Assembly: GCA_963761435.1 (NCBI GenBank)
Contig: CAVXHJ010000025.1
Location: forward strand, 62,001 to 126,000
From: Roseiarcus sp963761435
Lineage (GTDB): Bacteria; Pseudomonadota; Alphaproteobacteria; Rhizobiales; Beijerinckiaceae
Direction: 5' to 3'
Length of the DNA stretch: 64,000 nt
Positions 61,381-64,000 of the stretch are shown piece after piece. The stretch's first letter is position 1; every line of letters begins with the position of its first letter. Position numbers and translations under genes: made by a program. The notes under the pieces are model-generated. The model was not told the origin of the DNA and did not search any database. It was given only the letters and a program-made list of their open reading frames with translations.

Positions 61381-63497
61381 GCGCCTGGTCGATCGCGTTT
61401 TCCCCATTTCTTCCCTGGCCTGCCCTCTACGCGCTCGCCGCGGCGGCGCTCGCCGTTTCGGTCGGGCTCGTCTGGCGCGGGGTTCGCGGCGCGTGGCTGC
61501 GCGTGCTCAGCATGGCGCTGCTGTTGCTTGGCCTGTGCGATCCCAATCTCGTTCAGGAGAACCGGCGCCCGCTCAAGGACGTTGTCGCGGTCGTCGTCGA
61601 CCGTTCCGGCAGCCAGGACATCGGCGAGCGGCCGGGGCAGACCGACAGGGCGCGCGACGAGATCGAGGCGAGGCTCAAAGCGGTTGGAGAGGTCGACTTG
61701 CGAGTCGTCGAAACGTCGCGCGAGGAATCCGACACCGAGGGGACCAAACTGTTCGCAGCGCTGCGCGGCGCGCTTGCTGACGCGCCGCCCGAGCGGGTCG
61801 GCGGCGCTATCATGATCACCGATGGCGACGTGCACGATATTCCCCAATCCGCGGCGGCGCTTGGCTTCAACGCCCCGCTGCACGTGCTGATCACCGGGCA
61901 CGATGGCGAGCGGCAGCGCCGCATCGAACTGGTCGAGGCGCCGCGATACGGCATTGTCGGCAAGGATCAGGTGATCGTCGCCCGGGTTCTCGATAGCGCC
62001 GACCACGGCGAGCCGGTCAAGCTCACGGTGCGGCGCGACGGCGAGACGATCGCGACGATCGACGCCAAGGTCGGGGAGCGGCTCGATGTCAAAGCGCCGA
62101 TCGAACATCCTGGACCGAACGTGATCGAACTCGAGATCGCCCCGGTCGAGGGGGAGCTCGCCGCCGACAGCAATCGCGCCGTCGTCAATATCGAGGGCGT
62201 GCGCGACAAGCTGAGAGTGCTGCTGGTCTCCGGCAAGCCGCATCCGGGCGAGCGCATGTGGCGCAACCTCTTGAAGTCCGACGCCAATGTGGATCTCGTG
62301 CACTTCACCATTCTGCGTCCGCCGGAGAAAGGCTCCGACGGCACGCCGATCAACGAATTGTCGCTGATCGCCTTTCCGGTCGCGGATTTGTTCGGGCGCC
62401 GGATCAAGGACTTCGACCTCATCATCTTCGACCGCTACGCGCAGCAGTCGATCCTGCCCTACGTCTATCTGGAGAATATCGCCAATTACGTGCGTGACGG
62501 CGGCGCGCTGCTGATGGCCGAGGGACCGGAATTCTCCACCCCCGACGGCCTCTATTACTCGCCGCTCGGCGCGATCTCGCCCGCCGAGCCGAGCGGCGAG
62601 GACGTCGAGGGCGCCTATCGCGCCAGAGTGTCCGAAGACGGGCTGCGCCATCCGGTGACTCGGGGTCTGAGCGGCCTCGACGCCAACAACGGCGACCCGA
62701 GTTGGGGCCGATGGTTCCGTATCGTCGGCGCGAGACCAACGAGCGGGGATACGGTGATGAGCGGCGCCGACGACAAACCGCTGCTCGTGCTGTCGCGGGT
62801 CGACAAGGGGCGCGTGGCGCTGCTTCTGAGCGATCAGATGTGGCTTTGGGCGCGCGGCTACGACGGCGGCGGACCGTACCTCGACCTCCTGCGCCGTCTC
62901 GCGCATTGGCTGATGAAGGAGCCCGACCTGGAGGAGGAGGCGCTGCGCGCCAGCTCCAAGGGACGCGAGGTCACCGTCGAGCGCCAGAGCGTGAGCGGCG
63001 TGGCGCGGGACACCTTTCTCGTCGCGCCGGACGGCAAGAAGACCAAGCTCGACCTGACCCCTTATGCGCCTGGCCTCAGTCGCGCCCATGTGACGGTCGG
63101 CCGCTTCGGCCTCTATCGCGCCGAGGACGGCGAGCATGTCGCCCTCGTCAACGTCGGACAGGAGAACCCGCTCGAGATGCAGGACGTCGTTTCGACGACC
63201 GAAAAGCTCAAGCCGCTCGCCGAGGCGACCGGCGGCTCGGTCCGCCGCGTCTCCGCGGGGGCAGGCGACGCGATCGTCATGCCCCGGGTCGTTGGCTTGA
63301 ACCCGTCGCCAAGCTATGGCGGCGGCGACTACATCGGGATCAAGCGGACCGGGTCGAGCGAACTGATCGGCGCGCGCTCGACCTCGCTCGCTTCGGGCTT
63401 CTTCGGCCTCGCGCTGCTCTTGGGCATGGTGACCCTGGCGTGGGTGAGCGAGAGCGGCGGCTTGCGTCGCGGCGGGAGCGGCGGAACGGGCTCATGA
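61377..63497 (+). CDS. membrane protein with vWA-type MIDAS motif and glutamine-amidotransferase-like region
   Basis: 706 residues, TTG start overlapping the upstream stop. Two N-terminal helices (ALYALAAAALAVSVGLVWRG; VLSMALLLLGLCDPNLV), then a DxSxS sequence at 75-79 (VVVDRSGSQ), a metal-dependent adhesion site like that of von Willebrand factor A domains. The middle holds RVLLVSGKPHPGERMWRNLL, DLIIFDRYAQQSILPYVYLE and NIANYVRDGGALLMAEGPEF, a class I glutamine-amidotransferase-like fold seen in this family, and the C-terminus has one more helix (SGFFGLALLLGMVTLAWVSE). Last gene of the MoxR module. Confidence 0.85.
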   Translation: MSAWSIAFSPFLPWPALYALAAAALAVSVGLVWRGVRGAWLRVLSMALLLLGLCDPNLVQENRRPLKDVVAVVVDRSGSQDIGERPGQTDRARDEIEARLKAVGEVDLRVVETSREESDTEGTKLFAALRGALADAPPERVGGAIMITDGDVHDIPQSAAALGFNAPLHVLITGHDGERQRRIELVEAPRYGIVGKDQVIVARVLDSADHGEPVKLTVRRDGETIATIDAKVGERLDVKAPIEHPGPNVIELEIAPVEGELAADSNRAVVNIEGVRDKLRVLLVSGKPHPGERMWRNLLKSDANVDLVHFTILRPPEKGSDGTPINELSLIAFPVADLFGRRIKDFDLIIFDRYAQQSILPYVYLENIANYVRDGGALLMAEGPEFSTPDGLYYSPLGAISPAEPSGEDVEGAYRARVSEDGLRHPVTRGLSGLDANNGDPSWGRWFRIVGARPTSGDTVMSGADDKPLLVLSRVDKGRVALLLSDQMWLWARGYDGGGPYLDLLRRLAHWLMKEPDLEEEALRASSKGREVTVERQSVSGVARDTFLVAPDGKKTKLDLTPYAPGLSRAHVTVGRFGLYRAEDGEHVALVNVGQENPLEMQDVVSTTEKLKPLAEATGGSVRRVSAGAGDAIVMPRVVGLNPSPSYGGGDYIGIKRTGSSELIGARSTSLASGFFGLALLLGMVTLAWVSESGGLRRGGSGGTGS

Positions 63498-63532
63498 GAG
63501 CCGCGCCCGGCCGCCGTCAGAATGCGGCGGGC

Positions 63533-64000
63533 TCAGGGTCCCTGGGGCGGCGTCTCGGCCAGCGCCGCCGCCTCGAGTTTGCAGTCGCCCTGCGGCGGCA
63601 GGTTCTTGGCGCGCGCCGCCGCGAGTTCCGCCTTGGCGGCCTCGAGATCGGCGAGAAACTCCGGCTCGGCGTGCAGCCTGGCGACAGTCGCAGCTCCCAT
63701 GAAGAGTCCTTCGATCACGTCGCTGTCCCAGTGAACGTTGCAAATCAGCCGGCTGTCGCCAAACGCCCGCCCCCGCGCGAGGATCGCTTGGCTCTGGTCG
63801 GGAGAGGCTTCGCTCAGCACAAGCGCCCACGCCCATCCGATCGCCGTGTGGCCGGAAGGATAGGAGCCGCTCGACCTCAGCGCATCGTCGGCCGCGGGGA
63901 AGCAGGTCGGCGCATGATTGACCATGAACGGCCGCGGGCGCCGGTATCGGTCCTTGGCCGTTCGGGTCGAAGCGCCCGCATCGGTCGCCACCCGTTGCAG
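63533..64000 (-). CDS. class A acid phosphatase / PAP2-family protein, 5' end missing
   Basis: The gene runs off the right edge; 155 C-terminal codons are present. The three-part phosphatase signature is visible: KDRYRRPRPFMVN, GSYPSGHTAIG and SRLICNVHWDSDVIEG, with Arg, His and His catalytic residues. Class A enzymes are secreted, non-specific phosphomonoesterases; the missing N-terminus would carry the signal peptide. The tail ends with KAELAAARAKNLPPQGD and an Ala/Pro stretch. Convergent with the vWA gene. Confidence 0.9.
   Translation of the reverse strand: MQRVATDAGASTRTAKDRYRRPRPFMVNHAPTCFPAADDALRSSGSYPSGHTAIGWAWALVLSEASPDQSQAILARGRAFGDSRLICNVHWDSDVIEGLFMGAATVARLHAEPEFLADLEAAKAELAAARAKNLPPQGDCKLEAAALAETPPQGP

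Noticed and set aside
57793..63137. Several 500-650-codon open frames opposite the DUF58/DUF4159/vWA genes
   Set aside because: All mirror strong sense genes and lack start signals or motifs.

Overview
The window is GC-rich, densely coded bacterial chromosome, most likely from an alphaproteobacterium of the Hyphomicrobiales (Rhizobiales). Pointers are a TrcR/DUF1013 gene, a GcrA-type C-terminal half, a PEPxxWA-type sorting tail, a fused urease gamma/beta gene, a 6S RNA in front of 5-formyltetrahydrofolate cyclo-ligase, betaine-lipid genes and the cca-DUF6111-NUDIX-DUF1285 / MoxR-DUF58-DUF4159 neighbourhood. The family (Beijerinckiaceae or Methylocystaceae-like?) is a guess. No tRNA, rRNA, CRISPR array, intact transposase or prophage was seen.

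Layout. 0-10 kb: end of tsaD, trcR, a frameshifted acyltransferase, the reductive pyrimidine operon preT-preA with a RutR-like operator, two envelope-sugar membrane proteins and an EamA transporter. 10-16 kb: urease genes ureD-ureAB-ureC with a vapBC toxin-antitoxin pair between ureAB and ureC, then about 1.8 kb of repeats holding a GIY-YIG nuclease gene between inverted hairpin repeats. 16-22 kb: cupins (one DMSP-lyase-like), DUF488, a hydrolase, a PEP-CTERM protein, an exported PCMT-like protein, DUF1344 and DUF4105. 22-28 kb: livKHMGF ABC transporter with a hairpin-rich gap between livK and livH, and a DUF1932 dehydrogenase. 28-40 kb: a module predicted to import shikimate/quinate, dehydrate 3-dehydroshikimate to protocatechuate, cleave it at the 4,5 position and take it to pyruvate and oxaloacetate (quiC, aroE-like, MHS transporter, ligK, ligI, ligA, ligB, ligC in one operon, ligJ nearby, LysR divergent). 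40-48 kb: aspartate aminotransferase, a DUF2384/RES toxin-antitoxin pair, SDR/LysR, btaA-btaB, DUF445. 48-56.5 kb: 6S RNA, fau, ymdB, gph, a cupin, a GcrA-like half protein, a TAXI protein, cca, DUF6111, NUDIX, DUF1285. 56.6-64 kb: a MoxR-DUF58-DUF4159-vWA module and a partial acid phosphatase.

Two points affect everything. First, about 16 genes carry single-base frame breaks (roughly 20 one-base insertions, 4 one-base deletions, one two-base insertion); correcting them restores family-typical lengths, so sequencing or assembly error is the likeliest cause and the 'pseudogene' entries may well be intact in the organism. Second, at least four families of hairpin repeats fill the gaps; several copies show compensatory base changes that keep the stems paired.
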